Positions 16,173-25,473 are shown, numbered from the stretch's first letter. The stretch is 64,000 bases of DNA from Nocardia vaccinii NBRC 15922 (GCF_001613305.1 NZ_BDCC01000033.1:124001-188000), one strand, 5' to 3'. Made by a program: numbers and translations. The notes: generated by a model not told the origin, from the letters alone.

Positions 16173-16658
16173 TCACGGAACGACGGTCACCGGCCATCGC
16201 CCGGCCTTGACCAGCCGGACCGCCACCGATCCGACGAATCGGTGCCCGGCCTTCTCCGACGCCCCGACGATCACCGCGTCGGCCTTGAGTTCGTCGGCGG
16301 CCTGGGCCAGCCCGGTGTACGGGTCGCCGCGCCGGGTGAAGAACTTCCAGCGGGTGTTGTAGACGTTCTTGACTCGTTCGGCATGTTCGGAGATCTCGCG
16401 AGCGAGGTCGTCGGCGACCTCGGCGGTCGCGCCCTGCACATCCGCGCCGTATACCCCGGACATCGCCATGTACGGCTGCACGTAGACCAGTGCCAGCAGC
16501 GCGTTCTGCCGTCTGGCCAGGCCCCCGGCATAGGCGGCGGCGCGCCAGGACGCCTCGGTCCCGTCCACCCCGGCCATGATCACGCGCGGCCCGTCGGTGC
16601 CCAATTCGAAGCCGGAACCCTTGTCGGCCGCCCACTCCGGAGTCTTCTCCTGCGCCAC
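16173..16658 (-). CDS. Universal stress protein (UspA family)
   Basis: The 161-residue single-domain protein has the ATP-binding USP signature G-x2-G-x9-G-S/T read as VGASEKAGHRFVGSVAVRLV near its end, and the start strand VIMAGVDGTEASWRAAAYAG. Start is GTG 16658. It sits alone between a Ddn-like gene and gluconokinase; no dormancy-type promoter motif was identified. Confidence 0.9.
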   Translation of the reverse strand: MAQEKTPEWAADKGSGFELGTDGPRVIMAGVDGTEASWRAAAYAGGLARRQNALLALVYVQPYMAMSGVYGADVQGATAEVADDLAREISEHAERVKNVYNTRWKFFTRRGDPYTGLAQAADELKADAVIVGASEKAGHRFVGSVAVRLVKAGRWPVTVVP

Positions 16659-16762
16659 GAACCGAGCCTAATCGAGATGTCCGAATCCGTCCGAACCCCG
16701 GGGTGCCGCGCCGGGTGGACGGCGTCGAGACGCGCCGGTGTGTCCTGCGTATCGTCACACGC

Positions 16763-17290
16763 ATGACCACATCGCAGCCCCGCATCGCCGTCATGGGGGT
16801 GTCCGGATCGGGTAAGACGACGGTGGGGAAGCGGCTGGCGACCGCACTCGGCGTGGCCTACGCGGATGGCGACGATCTGCATCCAGCGGCCAATATCGCG
16901 AAGATGACGGCCGGAATCCCGCTGGACGACACGGACCGGCTGCCGTGGCTCGACGCGATAGGGAACTGGCTGTCCGCCCGCGGCGGGCACGGTGCGGTGG
17001 TGAGCTGCTCGGCCCTCAAACACGAGTACCGCGACCGCCTCCGGGCCGCCGCCCCCGGACTGTATTTCGTCGCCCTGGACGTGCCGCGCGCGGAGCTGAT
17101 CCGCCGAATGAATACGCGCACCGGACATTTCATGCACGCCCGGCTGCTCGATTCACAGCTGGCCATCCTGCAGCCGCTGACCGTGCGGGAATACGGCCGC
17201 ACGGTCGACGGCACCCGCGACGTCGACGCCCTGGTCCGCGACGTACTGACGGGCCTCGACCCGGCCGGCGCCGGAACTCAGCCCAGGTAA
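16763..17290 (+). CDS. gntK: Gluconokinase
   Basis: The 175-residue P-loop kinase has Walker A MGVSGSGKTTVGKRLA, the substrate segment YADGDDLHPAANIAKM, and the typical gluconokinase ending RMNTRTGHFMHARLLDSQLA. It phosphorylates D-gluconate to 6-phosphogluconate, feeding the pentose phosphate pathway. ATG 16763 is chosen because the family starts here; an upstream start would add about 20 non-conserved residues. Its last 13 bp overlap the convergent dienelactone hydrolase gene. No gluconate permease or GntR regulator is adjacent. Confidence 0.93.
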   Translation: MTTSQPRIAVMGVSGSGKTTVGKRLATALGVAYADGDDLHPAANIAKMTAGIPLDDTDRLPWLDAIGNWLSARGGHGAVVSCSALKHEYRDRLRAAAPGLYFVALDVPRAELIRRMNTRTGHFMHARLLDSQLAILQPLTVREYGRTVDGTRDVDALVRDVLTGLDPAGAGTQPR

Positions 17291-18180
17291 CGCCCATACC
17301 AGTCGGTGACGCGCCGCCACGCCTGCGCGGCCCCGGCGGCGTTGTAGCGCGGGCCGGTGTCGTTGAAGAAGGCGTGGTCCGCTCCCTGCGCGACGAAGGT
17401 CTCGTGCGGCAGGCCGGCCCTCTGCAGCGCGGCCTCCGCGGCGGGGCGGGTGGCCCCGACCCGGGCGTCGAGTGATCCGTAGATCGCCAGCACCGCGGCC
17501 TTGGACCGGGACAGGTCTCCGCCGGCGGGGAAGGGGCCGTAGAACGGTGTGGCCGCGGCGATGTCCGGCGTGCCCGCGGTGAGCAGCATCCAGGTCAGCC
17601 CGCCGCCGAAGCAGAATCCGGTCACGCCCAGCTTCTTGTCCGGTACCCGCCGTGCGAGCTCCTGGAGACCGGCCTGCAGGTCCGCGACGAACCGGTCCTG
17701 CGGGATCTTGCTCAGCGCCGCGGTGGCCGCCGCGGGCTCGGGAAACGTTGCGGTGCCGCCCTCTTCGGACAGCAGGTCGACCGCCAGCGCGCTGTAGCCG
17801 ATGCCCGCGAAACGTCCGGTGACCGAGCGGATGAAATCGGTGAGCCCGGTGTTCTCGTGGATCACCAGCACACCTCCGCGCGGGTTCTTCGGCTGCGCCC
17901 ATGCCGCCTGTAGCGTGCGCCCCTGCGGGCCCGCGAAGGTCACCGCGCTCGCTTCGAGCCCACCCGCCGCGCCGGGCGGCCCCGAGGTGGGAGCGGCCGA
18001 TGAGGTGGAATGTTCTCGGCCCTCACTCTGATTCGTCGAGCAGGCGGCCAGCAGCGCCGAGGCCGCGGCGGCCCCGAGCCCCATCATGCCCAGGCGGCGC
18101 AGGGCCTCGCGCCGGTCGAGAATGCCGTCCGCGTGATCGGTCGCGATCTCCTCGGCCATGTACTGCTGCAAGGGGGTCAT
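17278..18180 (-). CDS. Dienelactone hydrolase family lipoprotein
   Basis: The 300-residue protein has a DLH domain with nucleophilic Cys in VTGFCFGGGLTWM, the acid Asp in IYGSLDARVGA and His in AQGADHAFFNDTGPRYN. The N-terminus (RREALRRLGMMGLGAAAASA, then LLAACS) combines a twin-arginine-like signal with a lipobox, so it is probably exported and lipid-anchored. About 30 residues precede the signal, which is common in this group. ATG 18180 is preferred over 18189. It probably hydrolyses an ester or lactone outside the membrane; substrate unknown. Confidence 0.9.
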   Translation of the reverse strand: MTPLQQYMAEEIATDHADGILDRREALRRLGMMGLGAAAASALLAACSTNQSEGREHSTSSAAPTSGPPGAAGGLEASAVTFAGPQGRTLQAAWAQPKNPRGGVLVIHENTGLTDFIRSVTGRFAGIGYSALAVDLLSEEGGTATFPEPAAATAALSKIPQDRFVADLQAGLQELARRVPDKKLGVTGFCFGGGLTWMLLTAGTPDIAAATPFYGPFPAGGDLSRSKAAVLAIYGSLDARVGATRPAAEAALQRAGLPHETFVAQGADHAFFNDTGPRYNAAGAAQAWRRVTDWYGRYLG

Positions 18181-18258
18181 GGGGCACACCCTATTCCGCC
18201 GCTGCGGCGGTGTGCGAGCACTCGAGCTCGAGATTTGCTGTGGACCGGGCGGACGGAT

Positions 18259-18675
18259 TCAGCGGTCGAGTTTGCGCAGCAGGTCGCGCAAGGTGCGCAG
18301 ATCCGATTCCGACAGTGCGGCAATCGATTCCGGTGCGGGGTCGTGTGTGGCGAGAGCGTCGGCCAGCACCTGGCCACCCAGTTCGGTGATGGAGACGACC
18401 TTCGTGCGCCGGTTGGCCGGATCCACCGAGCGCAGTACGAGGCCGCGCTCCTCGAGATCGTTGACGGTGACCGTGGCCGCGGGCGCGTCCATCGCGGCCG
18501 CGGCGGCGAGTTCCTTGACCGTCATCGGTCCGCAGCGCAGTTGGCGCAGGATCTTGATCCGGCTGAACGGCAGTCCCGTGCGTTCGGTGATGGCCCGCTT
18601 CCATTTGTCGCGGGTGCCGACGGCGTGCAGCAGCATCCGCCACACCTCGTCGGGAGTCGGGACGTCATCCGGCAT
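18259..18675 (-). CDS. MarR-family regulator of the MFS operon
   Basis: The 138-residue MarR-type protein has the recognition helix region MTVKELAAAAAMDAPAATVT and wing VDPANRRTKVVSITELGGQV. Its start overlaps the 3' end of the MFS gene by 11 bp, so the two genes are cotranscribed and translationally coupled. It likely represses the operon through the dyad at 20041-20053. Confidence 0.92.
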   Translation of the reverse strand: MPDDVPTPDEVWRMLLHAVGTRDKWKRAITERTGLPFSRIKILRQLRCGPMTVKELAAAAAMDAPAATVTVNDLEERGLVLRSVDPANRRTKVVSITELGGQVLADALATHDPAPESIAALSESDLRTLRDLLRKLDR

Positions 18676-20041
18676 GGCTGGGAACCTTCTGTTCGAGCAG
18701 ATAGGCGACCCCCTGCTGGGAGCGCCGGGCCCAGCCGGTGCTGGCCGAAACGCCCAGCACGATGACGCCGACCGCGAGGAGGGCCAGGACCCACCACAGA
18801 TTCGCACCGGTCAACAGACCGCACAGGGCCACGCCCAGGCTCACGCCGATCTGACGGCTGGTCGAGGCCACCGCCGAGGCCGCGCCCGCTTGGTCCAGCG
18901 GCATACCGCTCACCGCGGCGGTGGTGATCGGAGGGTTGACGGTGCCGAAGCCCAGGCCGAATACCGCGAACATCAGGATCAGCGCCCACACCGGCGTATC
19001 GTCGCGCAGCGTGGTCAGCGCGATCGTGGAGATCGCCAGCAGCGTGCCCGCGACCACCAGCGACGGCCGCGTGCCGTAGCGGCCGATCAACCGTCCCGAC
19101 AGCGGTGAGCAGACCAGCATGCCCAGTGCCATGGGCAGGTACAGCAGGCCGGTGTGCACGGCCGAATAGTGCCGTGTCCCTTGTAGATACAGCGAGGCGC
19201 TGAACAGGAACGCGCCCAGGCAGGCGAACGCGCACACCGCGATCATGGTCGCCGAGGCGAAGGGGAAGCTGCGGAAGAAGCGCAGATCGATGAACGGCGA
19301 GTGATGCCGCCATTCCACGTAGCAGAACGCGGCCAGGGCGATCGCGGTGATGACGAGCATGATCGGTTTGTGCTCGATGAGCCCGAAGACCAGCGTGAAC
19401 ATGACCATCATGGCCAGCACCTGTCCGAGCGGGTCGATGCCGCGGGCCTCGGCCGCCTTGGATTCGGGGACGAACAGCGTGGTGAGCACTAGTGCGATCG
19501 CGCAGATCGGCAGGTTGATCCAGAAGACCGACTGCCAGCCCAGCGCATCGATGAGCACTCCGCCCACCATCGGCCCCAGCGCCGTGGACACGCCGACCAC
19601 CGCACCCCAGACGCCGACGGCGCGGGCTCGCTCGACCCGGTCGGTGAAGACGGTGGTGATGATGGACATCGCCACCGGATTCAGCATCGATCCGCCGATG
19701 GCCTGCACGAAGCGCGCGCCGATCAGCACGTTGACGGTGGGTGCGAGGCTGCACAGCAGGGAGCCCATCGCGAAGAGGGTCAGGCCGATGCGGAACATTC
19801 GCCGCCGGCCCCACCGGTCGGCGGTCGCGCCCGAGAGCATCAGCAGGCTGGCCAGGGTCAGGGTGTAGATGTCGATGATCCACTGCAACCGCGACAGCGG
19901 CGCGTGCATCTCGCCGCGGATGGACGGGATCGCGACATTGACGATGGTCGCGTCCATCGATGAGATCAGTAGGCTCAGGCAGCACGTCACCAGCACGATG
20001 GTTTTGCCGCGCGCACTCAACCCCGCAACAGTTGTCGGCAC
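18665..20041 (-). CDS. MFS multidrug transporter (DHA2, 14-TM type)
   Basis: The 458-residue membrane protein has about 14 hydrophobic segments. Family motifs are LISSMDATIVNVAIPSI in helix 1 (with the D of motif D1), SGATADRWGRRRMFRIG (motif A), and WGAVVGVSTALGPMVGGVLI (motif C). It should export toxic compounds with proton antiport. The GTG start at 20041 sits inside the dyad CACAAGTATTGTG. The MarR gene follows in the same operon. Confidence 0.93.
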   Translation of the reverse strand: MPTTVAGLSARGKTIVLVTCCLSLLISSMDATIVNVAIPSIRGEMHAPLSRLQWIIDIYTLTLASLLMLSGATADRWGRRRMFRIGLTLFAMGSLLCSLAPTVNVLIGARFVQAIGGSMLNPVAMSIITTVFTDRVERARAVGVWGAVVGVSTALGPMVGGVLIDALGWQSVFWINLPICAIALVLTTLFVPESKAAEARGIDPLGQVLAMMVMFTLVFGLIEHKPIMLVITAIALAAFCYVEWRHHSPFIDLRFFRSFPFASATMIAVCAFACLGAFLFSASLYLQGTRHYSAVHTGLLYLPMALGMLVCSPLSGRLIGRYGTRPSLVVAGTLLAISTIALTTLRDDTPVWALILMFAVFGLGFGTVNPPITTAAVSGMPLDQAGAASAVASTSRQIGVSLGVALCGLLTGANLWWVLALLAVGVIVLGVSASTGWARRSQQGVAYLLEQKVPSHAG

Positions 20042-20053
20042 ACAAGTATTGTG
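20041..20053. promoter_or_regulatory. Candidate MarR operator at the MFS start
   Basis: CACAA-GTA-TTGTG is a perfect 13-bp dyad whose left end is the MFS start codon on the minus strand. A further AT-rich stretch (AACTACAACTGTT) follows to 20066. Placement at the translation start of a MarR-containing operon suggests autorepression. Confidence 0.5.
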
Positions 20054-20207
20054 AAACTACAACTGTTCCGGATGCAATCGACGGCTGTTGTGGAGTGGAT
20101 CACCGCGTCGGGTCGTGGAGTGAACCATTGGATTGCTGCCCACTCACGAAGTGCGACATTCGATATGGCGCACTGCGAGCCGAACGCTCGCCCGGTACGT
20201 TCGTCGC

Positions 20208-21626
20208 ATGACGATGGACCGGAGTGCGGCGCCAGGTACGGTGACCGCAGAACCCGTGGATGAGGAAGAAGGCTACAAGCGGGGCCTGAACCCGCGCACC
20301 GTGCAGATGATCGCGATCGGCGGCGCCATCGGCACCGGCCTGTTCTGGGGCGCGGGCGGCGCCATCGAGCAGGCCGGTCCGGCGCTGATCCTGTGCTACC
20401 TGGTGGCGGGTGTCGCGATCTTCGTGATCATGCGGGCACTGGGGGAGTTACTGACCTACCGCCCCGTATCGGGCAGCTTCGCGGAGTACGCGCACGAATT
20501 CCTCGGGCGCTTCGCGGGATTCGTGACCGGCTGGACGTACTGGGCGGTGTGGGTGAGCACCTGCATGGCCGAGATCACCGTCGCCGGAAACTATGTCCAG
20601 CGCTGGTTCGCGGTACCGCAGTGGGCGACCGCGCTGGTGGTTCTGGCCGTGCTCTTCGGGGCGAATCTGATCTCGGTGAAGGTGTTCGGTGAGGGCGAGT
20701 TCTGGTTCTCCGCGATCAAGATCTTCGCGATTCTGGCGATGATCGTGATCGGCATCGGCGTGCTGGTCATCGGATTCGGGCATGCGCCGAATCCGTCCGT
20801 GACGAATCTGTGGTCCGATGGCGGCGTCTTCCCGAACGGCCCATGGAAAGCCCTGCTGGCGTTGCAGATCGTGGTATTCGCCTATGTCGGTGTGGAATTG
20901 GTGGGTGTGACCGCCGGAGAGGCTCGCGAACCTCGCAAGACGCTCCGCAAGGCCATCAATACACTGCCGCTGCGGATCGGGCTGTTCTACGTCGGTGCGC
21001 TGGTGATCATCATGTCGGTGCTCAGCTGGACCAACTTCCATTCCGGCGCAAGCCCGTTCGTTGCCGTGTTCGAGAAGGTGGGCATCCCGGGTGCCGCCGA
21101 TCTGATCAATTTCGTCTTGCTGACCGCGGCGCTGTCGTCGTGCAATTCGGGCATCTACTCCACCGGCCGCATGCTGCGCAGCCTCGCGCAACACGGTGAG
21201 GCGCCGCGCGGGCTGGGAGCGTTGAGCAGCCGGCAGGTGCCGTACACGGGCATCATCGCCTCCACGGCGGCGATGGTGATCGGCGTGGTCGTCAACGTGA
21301 TCTCGCCGGACAAGGCCTTTGCCTACATCACCTCGGTCAGCACCATCGGCATCATCGTGGTGTGGGGTGTGATCCTGTTGTGCCACATGGCGTATCGCGC
21401 GCGCGTCCGGCGCGGGGAGCTCCCGGCCTCGGACTACCGCCTGCCCGGCGCGCCGGTGAGTACCGTCCTGGCCCTGGCCTTCCTCGGGCTGGTCGTGGTG
21501 CTGCTGTTCTTCACCGACAGCGGTCGCACGGCGATCATCGTCGGCGTGGTGTGGACCGTCCTGGTCTGTGCCGGTTATCCGGTGGTGAACAGCCTGGTGC
21601 GCCGCCGGGATTCGGTGGACGCCTGA
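20208..21626 (+). CDS. Amino acid permease (APC superfamily, AAT family)
   Basis: The 472-residue protein has 12 predicted membrane segments and the AAT signature TVQMIAIGGAIGTGLFWGAG in helix 1, plus VGVELVGVTAGEAREPRKTL between helices 6 and 7. It is a proton-driven uptake permease for an amino acid such as asparagine, GABA or a basic residue; the exact substrate cannot be set. ATG 20208 and 20214 are both possible, and no clear ribosome site precedes either. Confidence 0.9.
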   Translation: MTMDRSAAPGTVTAEPVDEEEGYKRGLNPRTVQMIAIGGAIGTGLFWGAGGAIEQAGPALILCYLVAGVAIFVIMRALGELLTYRPVSGSFAEYAHEFLGRFAGFVTGWTYWAVWVSTCMAEITVAGNYVQRWFAVPQWATALVVLAVLFGANLISVKVFGEGEFWFSAIKIFAILAMIVIGIGVLVIGFGHAPNPSVTNLWSDGGVFPNGPWKALLALQIVVFAYVGVELVGVTAGEAREPRKTLRKAINTLPLRIGLFYVGALVIIMSVLSWTNFHSGASPFVAVFEKVGIPGAADLINFVLLTAALSSCNSGIYSTGRMLRSLAQHGEAPRGLGALSSRQVPYTGIIASTAAMVIGVVVNVISPDKAFAYITSVSTIGIIVVWGVILLCHMAYRARVRRGELPASDYRLPGAPVSTVLALAFLGLVVVLLFFTDSGRTAIIVGVVWTVLVCAGYPVVNSLVRRRDSVDA

Positions 21627-21775
21627 GTTCCCCGGTCGGGTCCGCCGGGGCCGATTCGCCGATTGCGTTCAGGCAGCGGCGAATTCGTCCCGGCGTGCCC
21701 GCGCCCGGTCCCGTGTGAATCGTTTGTCCCCGCCCGGACCGACCGAACATCGGCTCGTGTGGGTCTGCGGTATTG

Positions 21776-21795
21776 CCTTGACGCCGGTGACAAGG
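21776..21795. promoter_or_regulatory. Candidate MerR operator
   Basis: CCTTGACGCCGGTGACAAGG is a 20-bp dyad with 16 of 20 positions symmetric. It includes TTGACG, which would be the -35 element for the MerR gene at 21832. No convincing -10 at 19 bp is seen, so the promoter itself is unsure. Confidence 0.5.
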
Positions 21796-21831
21796 TTTAC
21801 CGTTGCCGCAGCGGTCTCGAGAGGGGTTCAC

Positions 21832-22227
21832 ATGCTGATCGGAGAGCTGGCCCAGCGCGCCGGTACCAGTGCACGCACGGTGCGCTACTACGAGCAGCAC
21901 GGACTCGTGCGGCCCGAGCGGTCGGCCAACGGCTACCGCGTGTACGACGAGCCTGAACTCGAGATCGTGCGGAAAATCCGGGCGTTGCTGGAGTTGGGTT
22001 TCGACCTGGCCGATGCCCGCCCGTTCGTCACCTGCCTACGCACCGGCCACAAGTCCGGCGACGAATGCCCGGAATCGGTGGAGTCCCTGCGGCGCAGGCT
22101 CGCCGAGATCGATGACGCGATCGACGAGCTCTCCGCCGCGCGGCGACAGGTGAGCGCGCGGATCAGCGCCGTGGCTTGCCCGGCCCCGAAGTGCGAATTC
22201 TCCCTTTACCAGCAAGGAATTTCGTAA
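21832..22227 (+). CDS. MerR-family transcriptional regulator
   Basis: The 131-residue protein has the MerR DNA-binding domain (MLIGELAQRAGTSARTVRYY, ANGYRVYDEPELEIVRKIRA), a dimerisation helix, and three cysteines (Cys in VTCLRTGHKSGDECPES and VACPAPKC), which might bind a metal or sense thiol stress. Its stop codon overlaps the ATG of the following LLM gene (TAATG), so they form a coupled pair. Confidence 0.92.
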   Translation: MLIGELAQRAGTSARTVRYYEQHGLVRPERSANGYRVYDEPELEIVRKIRALLELGFDLADARPFVTCLRTGHKSGDECPESVESLRRRLAEIDDAIDELSAARRQVSARISAVACPAPKCEFSLYQQGIS

Positions 22228-23108
22228 TGCGGTTTGCGACCAGCTACAGTACGGCGTTCAACGGCACCGATCCCGATCGGCTCACGGCGTTCGCCCGGCA
22301 CGCGGAGAACCTGGGGTTCGAGGCACTGTATGTCCAGGACCATATCGCGCTGTATCCCGGCGCCGACTACGGCGCCGGCGAGCTGCCGCCGACGTTGCCG
22401 TATTTCGATCCGCTGGATTGCCTGAGCTTCGTCGCCGCGGCTACGGACCGGATTCTGCTCGGTACCGGTGTGCTGCTTTTGCCGTACCGGCATCCGGTGG
22501 TCCTGGCCAAGCGGCTGGCCACCATCGACGTGCTGTCCCGAGGCAGGATGCGGCTGCTCACCGTCGGCCTCGGCGCCTTGCCCGGGGAAGCCCGCGCGTT
22601 GGGCGTCGATTTCCGCAGCCGGGGCCGCCGCGCGGACGAGGCGATCGATGTGCTGCGCCTGCTGTGGGCGGGCGGTCCGGACGGGGTCGGCCACCACGGC
22701 GAGTTCTTCGCCTTCGACAACCTGTGCAGCTACCCCAAACCACACGAAACGACTGCGCTGCCCATCCACGTCGGGGGCTCCAGCGCGGCAGCGGCCCGGC
22801 GCGCCGGACGACGCGGCAGTGGTTATTTCGCCGGTGGCATGCTGACCGAATACGAACGTGACCGCCAGATCGAGCTGGCGCGCAAGACCGCCGCCGACGC
22901 GGGACGCGATCCTGCCGAAATCGAGTACACCCGCTGGGGATCAGCCGATATGTCCGCCGATCGCGTCGGGGAATTCGCCGAGCATGGTGTGGACCGGATC
23001 GTCGTCGGCTTCGCTGGTGTCGACCCCGCGCAGCAACACGACCAGATGTCGGAATTCGCCGAACGATTCGACCTTTCAGCTCATGACGCTGCCGGTGCCG
23101 ATCGATAG
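22227..23108 (+). CDS. LLM-class F420-dependent oxidoreductase
   Basis: The 293-residue protein is a luciferase-like TIM barrel with GFEALYVQDHIALYPGADYG, ILLGTGVLLLPYRHPVVLAK and GRMRLLTVGLGALPGEARAL. It is of the TIGR03619-like F420 group. It begins within the stop codon of the MerR gene, so it is probably the regulated output of that MerR protein. The 3' 33 bp overlap a convergent membrane protein gene. Substrate unknown. Confidence 0.9.
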   Translation: MRFATSYSTAFNGTDPDRLTAFARHAENLGFEALYVQDHIALYPGADYGAGELPPTLPYFDPLDCLSFVAAATDRILLGTGVLLLPYRHPVVLAKRLATIDVLSRGRMRLLTVGLGALPGEARALGVDFRSRGRRADEAIDVLRLLWAGGPDGVGHHGEFFAFDNLCSYPKPHETTALPIHVGGSSAAAARRAGRRGSGYFAGGMLTEYERDRQIELARKTAADAGRDPAEIEYTRWGSADMSADRVGEFAEHGVDRIVVGFAGVDPAQQHDQMSEFAERFDLSAHDAAGADR

Positions 23109-23432
23109 GTAGGCGAGCGTCACGATCATCAGGAACCAGCCCGCACCCTGCCAGATGGGCCAGGCTCGGTGCCGGCGCCAGGTGCGGTAGGTGGTCACGA
23201 ACGCGCCGATCGTACCGATGACCAGCACCAGACCGGGGCCGCCGAGGATGGCCCCCTGCGCGGTGCCGTCGCAGAAGGTGCGCGGGGACTGCGCGCAGCT
23301 CTCCCGGCGGCCCGCCCACTCGTCGATCGCCAGGAACAGCAGTGCCGCGACGATCAGCACACCGACGCAGTACCCGACCGCGTGCCGGTACATATCCGGA
23401 TCGTGCCAGCGCTTCTCGACGTCGTCGACCAT
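23076..23432 (-). CDS. Small integral membrane protein of unknown function
   Basis: The 118-residue protein has three likely membrane helices (about 18-38 VGVLIVAALLFLAIDE, 58-78 ILGGPGLVLVIGTIGAF, 94-114 GWFLMIVTLAYLSIG) and a short loop with two cysteines (ESCAQSPRTFC). ATG 23432 is preferred because AGGAGG lies 9 bases upstream, while GTG 23438 is too close. It overlaps the LLM gene by 33 bp tail to tail. I do not recognise the family. Confidence 0.75.
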   Translation of the reverse strand: MVDDVEKRWHDPDMYRHAVGYCVGVLIVAALLFLAIDEWAGRRESCAQSPRTFCDGTAQGAILGGPGLVLVIGTIGAFVTTYRTWRRHRAWPIWQGAGWFLMIVTLAYLSIGTGSVMS

Positions 23433-23572
23433 GATCACGCACCTCCTCGGTCTGTGGATCGCGAGACCCTGCGCACTCCAGTGTCGTCCATCCCGGCGGT
23501 CGATCGGTGCACAGGGCCTTCACCCGCGGGCCGTGCGCCGAGGCCGCCGACGGCGCGTCCTAGGATGGCCGG

Positions 23573-23932
23573 ATGAGTGTCCAGCGGCTGCACGTCGTCC
23601 CCTCCCGATTCGCGGTCGAATACGTCGCCGGGGCAACGTTTCCCGAGGACGACGAGTGGATAGCGCTGGTGCGGGCGCCGGAGGGGCTGACCGTGATCCG
23701 CGATGCGCCACCGTGGGCCGAAGGGGAGATCTGGATCGGCCTGTACGGCGACCCCGGCAAGTACGGCCGGGACACCACCATGCCGGCGGCGGTCGTCGGA
23801 CCGCTGAGCGAGGCCGGCATCCCGGTCTTCGTGACCTCCACGTACCACGCGGACCTGGTGCTGGTGCCGGAACATCGGCTCGTCGAGGCCAAGGACGCGC
23901 TGGCGCAGGCGGGGCACCGCGTCGACGGCTGA
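23573..23932 (+). CDS. ACT-domain protein (CASTOR-like)
   Basis: The 119-residue protein resembles small ACT proteins of the CASTOR/COG3603 type: VIRDAPPWAEGEIWIGLYGD near 55, AVVGPLSEAGIPVFVTSTYH and ADLVLVPEHRLVEAKDALAQ near the end. ACT domains bind amino acids. No catalytic domain is attached, so a regulatory or binding role is likely. It stands between a membrane protein gene (divergent) and the WS/DGAT-like gene (convergent). Confidence 0.82.
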   Translation: MSVQRLHVVPSRFAVEYVAGATFPEDDEWIALVRAPEGLTVIRDAPPWAEGEIWIGLYGDPGKYGRDTTMPAAVVGPLSEAGIPVFVTSTYHADLVLVPEHRLVEAKDALAQAGHRVDG

Positions 23933-23977
23933 AAAGTATTGGCGCACAGCGTCTTCCAGCGGCCGACGCAGAGGCGC

Positions 23978-25333
23978 TCAGTCGAGGGCGGTCAGCTCGT
24001 GGAAGGCATTCCGCAGCATGTCGCAGTAGACGTCCAGATCAGTGACGATCGCCGGATCGCAGGCCACCGAGACCGCGAAGACGTCATCCGTGCCGACGAA
24101 CGAGTGCGCCAGCGCGATGTCCGGGTAGACCGGCGGCAGCATACCGGCGAATCGAAATCGGCTGTCCAGCAGGGACAGTGCGGTATCCGAATCACAGCGG
24201 ATGCTGGTCAGAATGGTATGCGCGGGTGCGAGCGGAGGCGGGTCCGCGGGCGGCAGGGTGCCGAACTTCGCTCGGTAGATGCGACTGGGCAGGCCGTCGA
24301 TCAGGTGCAGCCGGGCCAGCTCGCGGGGGCTCGAGGCCGATCCGCGGCGAGCGCGCAGGGAGGCGTCCACCGCGCGGGCACGCGCGGCGATGTCCGGCTC
24401 ACCGGGATGCAGATCCACCACGTCGGCGCCGATCCGATTGACCCCCAACACCTGCACGCCGGGTATCGCGATCGTGACGAAGGCCGAGAGATCCTCCGGG
24501 CACGGGAGTGTGTGCTTATCGAAATAGCGTTGCAGTGCAAGGGATATCGCCGTCAGGCCGACCGAGGTGACGGTGATGCCGGGAGTGCGCACCGACGCGA
24601 GTTCCAGCGGGACGGTGCGCAGGGCGCGGTCCGGGCCGATGCGCTGATTCAACACCGTCCTGGTGCGCGCGGAGATCACCGGCCAGTCATCCTGGCCCTC
24701 CGGCACGGACCATCGGTTCAGAGCACGGGCTCCGCTCATGAAACGCACTGTGCGCCAAGGTATCCGAACCGCGTCGGCCAGCGCCACGGGCCACGCTCGC
24801 GGCCGCCGCGCGGCGGTAGGTTGCCCGTCGATTCGCACCGGCGCGGGGTCGGCCGCGAACAACGCCTCACCCAGCGAGGTCATCGCCGGGCCCGCCATCA
24901 GCGCGTGACTGGTTTGCATCATCACGACGGTGCCCGCACCGGTCACCGTCTCGATGCCGGTAACGCCGGGGAAGACGTGCAGGCGCCAGGCGCACACCCG
25001 CGCGTCCAGCGGTTCGGTCAGGGCCTGCGCCATCCGGTCCTGGCAGGCGGCCCAGTCCAGCCCCTCGGGATGCGCGACGATATGACTCTCGATCGAGCTG
25101 TCATCGATGACCCAGATCGGGTGCGTGAGCCCGCCCGGCGCCTCGTGGATGCGCCGACGCAACGGCTCCAGCGCCGCCGCCCGCGCACCGAAGTAGGCCG
25201 TGACCTGCGCACCGGTCGGTGCGGGGGCATCACCACTGTCGAACACCCACCACATCGGCCAGTCGGTCGCCCGCCCCGACCGCGCCAGATAGAAGAAGGC
25301 CGCGTCATTGGCCGTCAGCTGTGATTCGCGCAT
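23978..25333 (-). CDS. WS/DGAT-like acyltransferase with degenerate active site
   Basis: The 451-residue protein starts with LTANDAAFFYLARSGRATDW, the counterpart of the wax ester synthase/diacylglycerol acyltransferase N-terminus, and keeps the general length and C-terminal segments (TILTSIRCDSDTALSLLDSR). At the HHxxxDG motif it has SHALMAG (142-148): the first His is Ser and the Asp is Ala, but the second His, the proposed base, is kept. Activity may be reduced or directed to another acceptor. It lies 140 bp after the GH57-type gene on the same strand and may share its transcript. Confidence 0.75.
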   Translation of the reverse strand: MRESQLTANDAAFFYLARSGRATDWPMWWVFDSGDAPAPTGAQVTAYFGARAAALEPLRRRIHEAPGGLTHPIWVIDDSSIESHIVAHPEGLDWAACQDRMAQALTEPLDARVCAWRLHVFPGVTGIETVTGAGTVVMMQTSHALMAGPAMTSLGEALFAADPAPVRIDGQPTAARRPRAWPVALADAVRIPWRTVRFMSGARALNRWSVPEGQDDWPVISARTRTVLNQRIGPDRALRTVPLELASVRTPGITVTSVGLTAISLALQRYFDKHTLPCPEDLSAFVTIAIPGVQVLGVNRIGADVVDLHPGEPDIAARARAVDASLRARRGSASSPRELARLHLIDGLPSRIYRAKFGTLPPADPPPLAPAHTILTSIRCDSDTALSLLDSRFRFAGMLPPVYPDIALAHSFVGTDDVFAVSVACDPAIVTDLDVYCDMLRNAFHELTALD

Positions 25334-25473
25334 CCGCTGCTCTCGTCGATCGTCGATTGCCCTGCACTTTAGCGGCCGTGCCGCTCACGCGCCCGGGGGA
25401 GCCGGACGTGGCCCGCGGGGTAGCCGTGGCGGCTCGCTCAGGCCGATCGCGGCTCGCTCGGAATGCTGACCGC

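Noticed and set aside
20448..21386. 312-codon minus-strand frame opposite the amino acid permease
   Set aside because: Asp/His/Gln-rich shadow of an intact permease.
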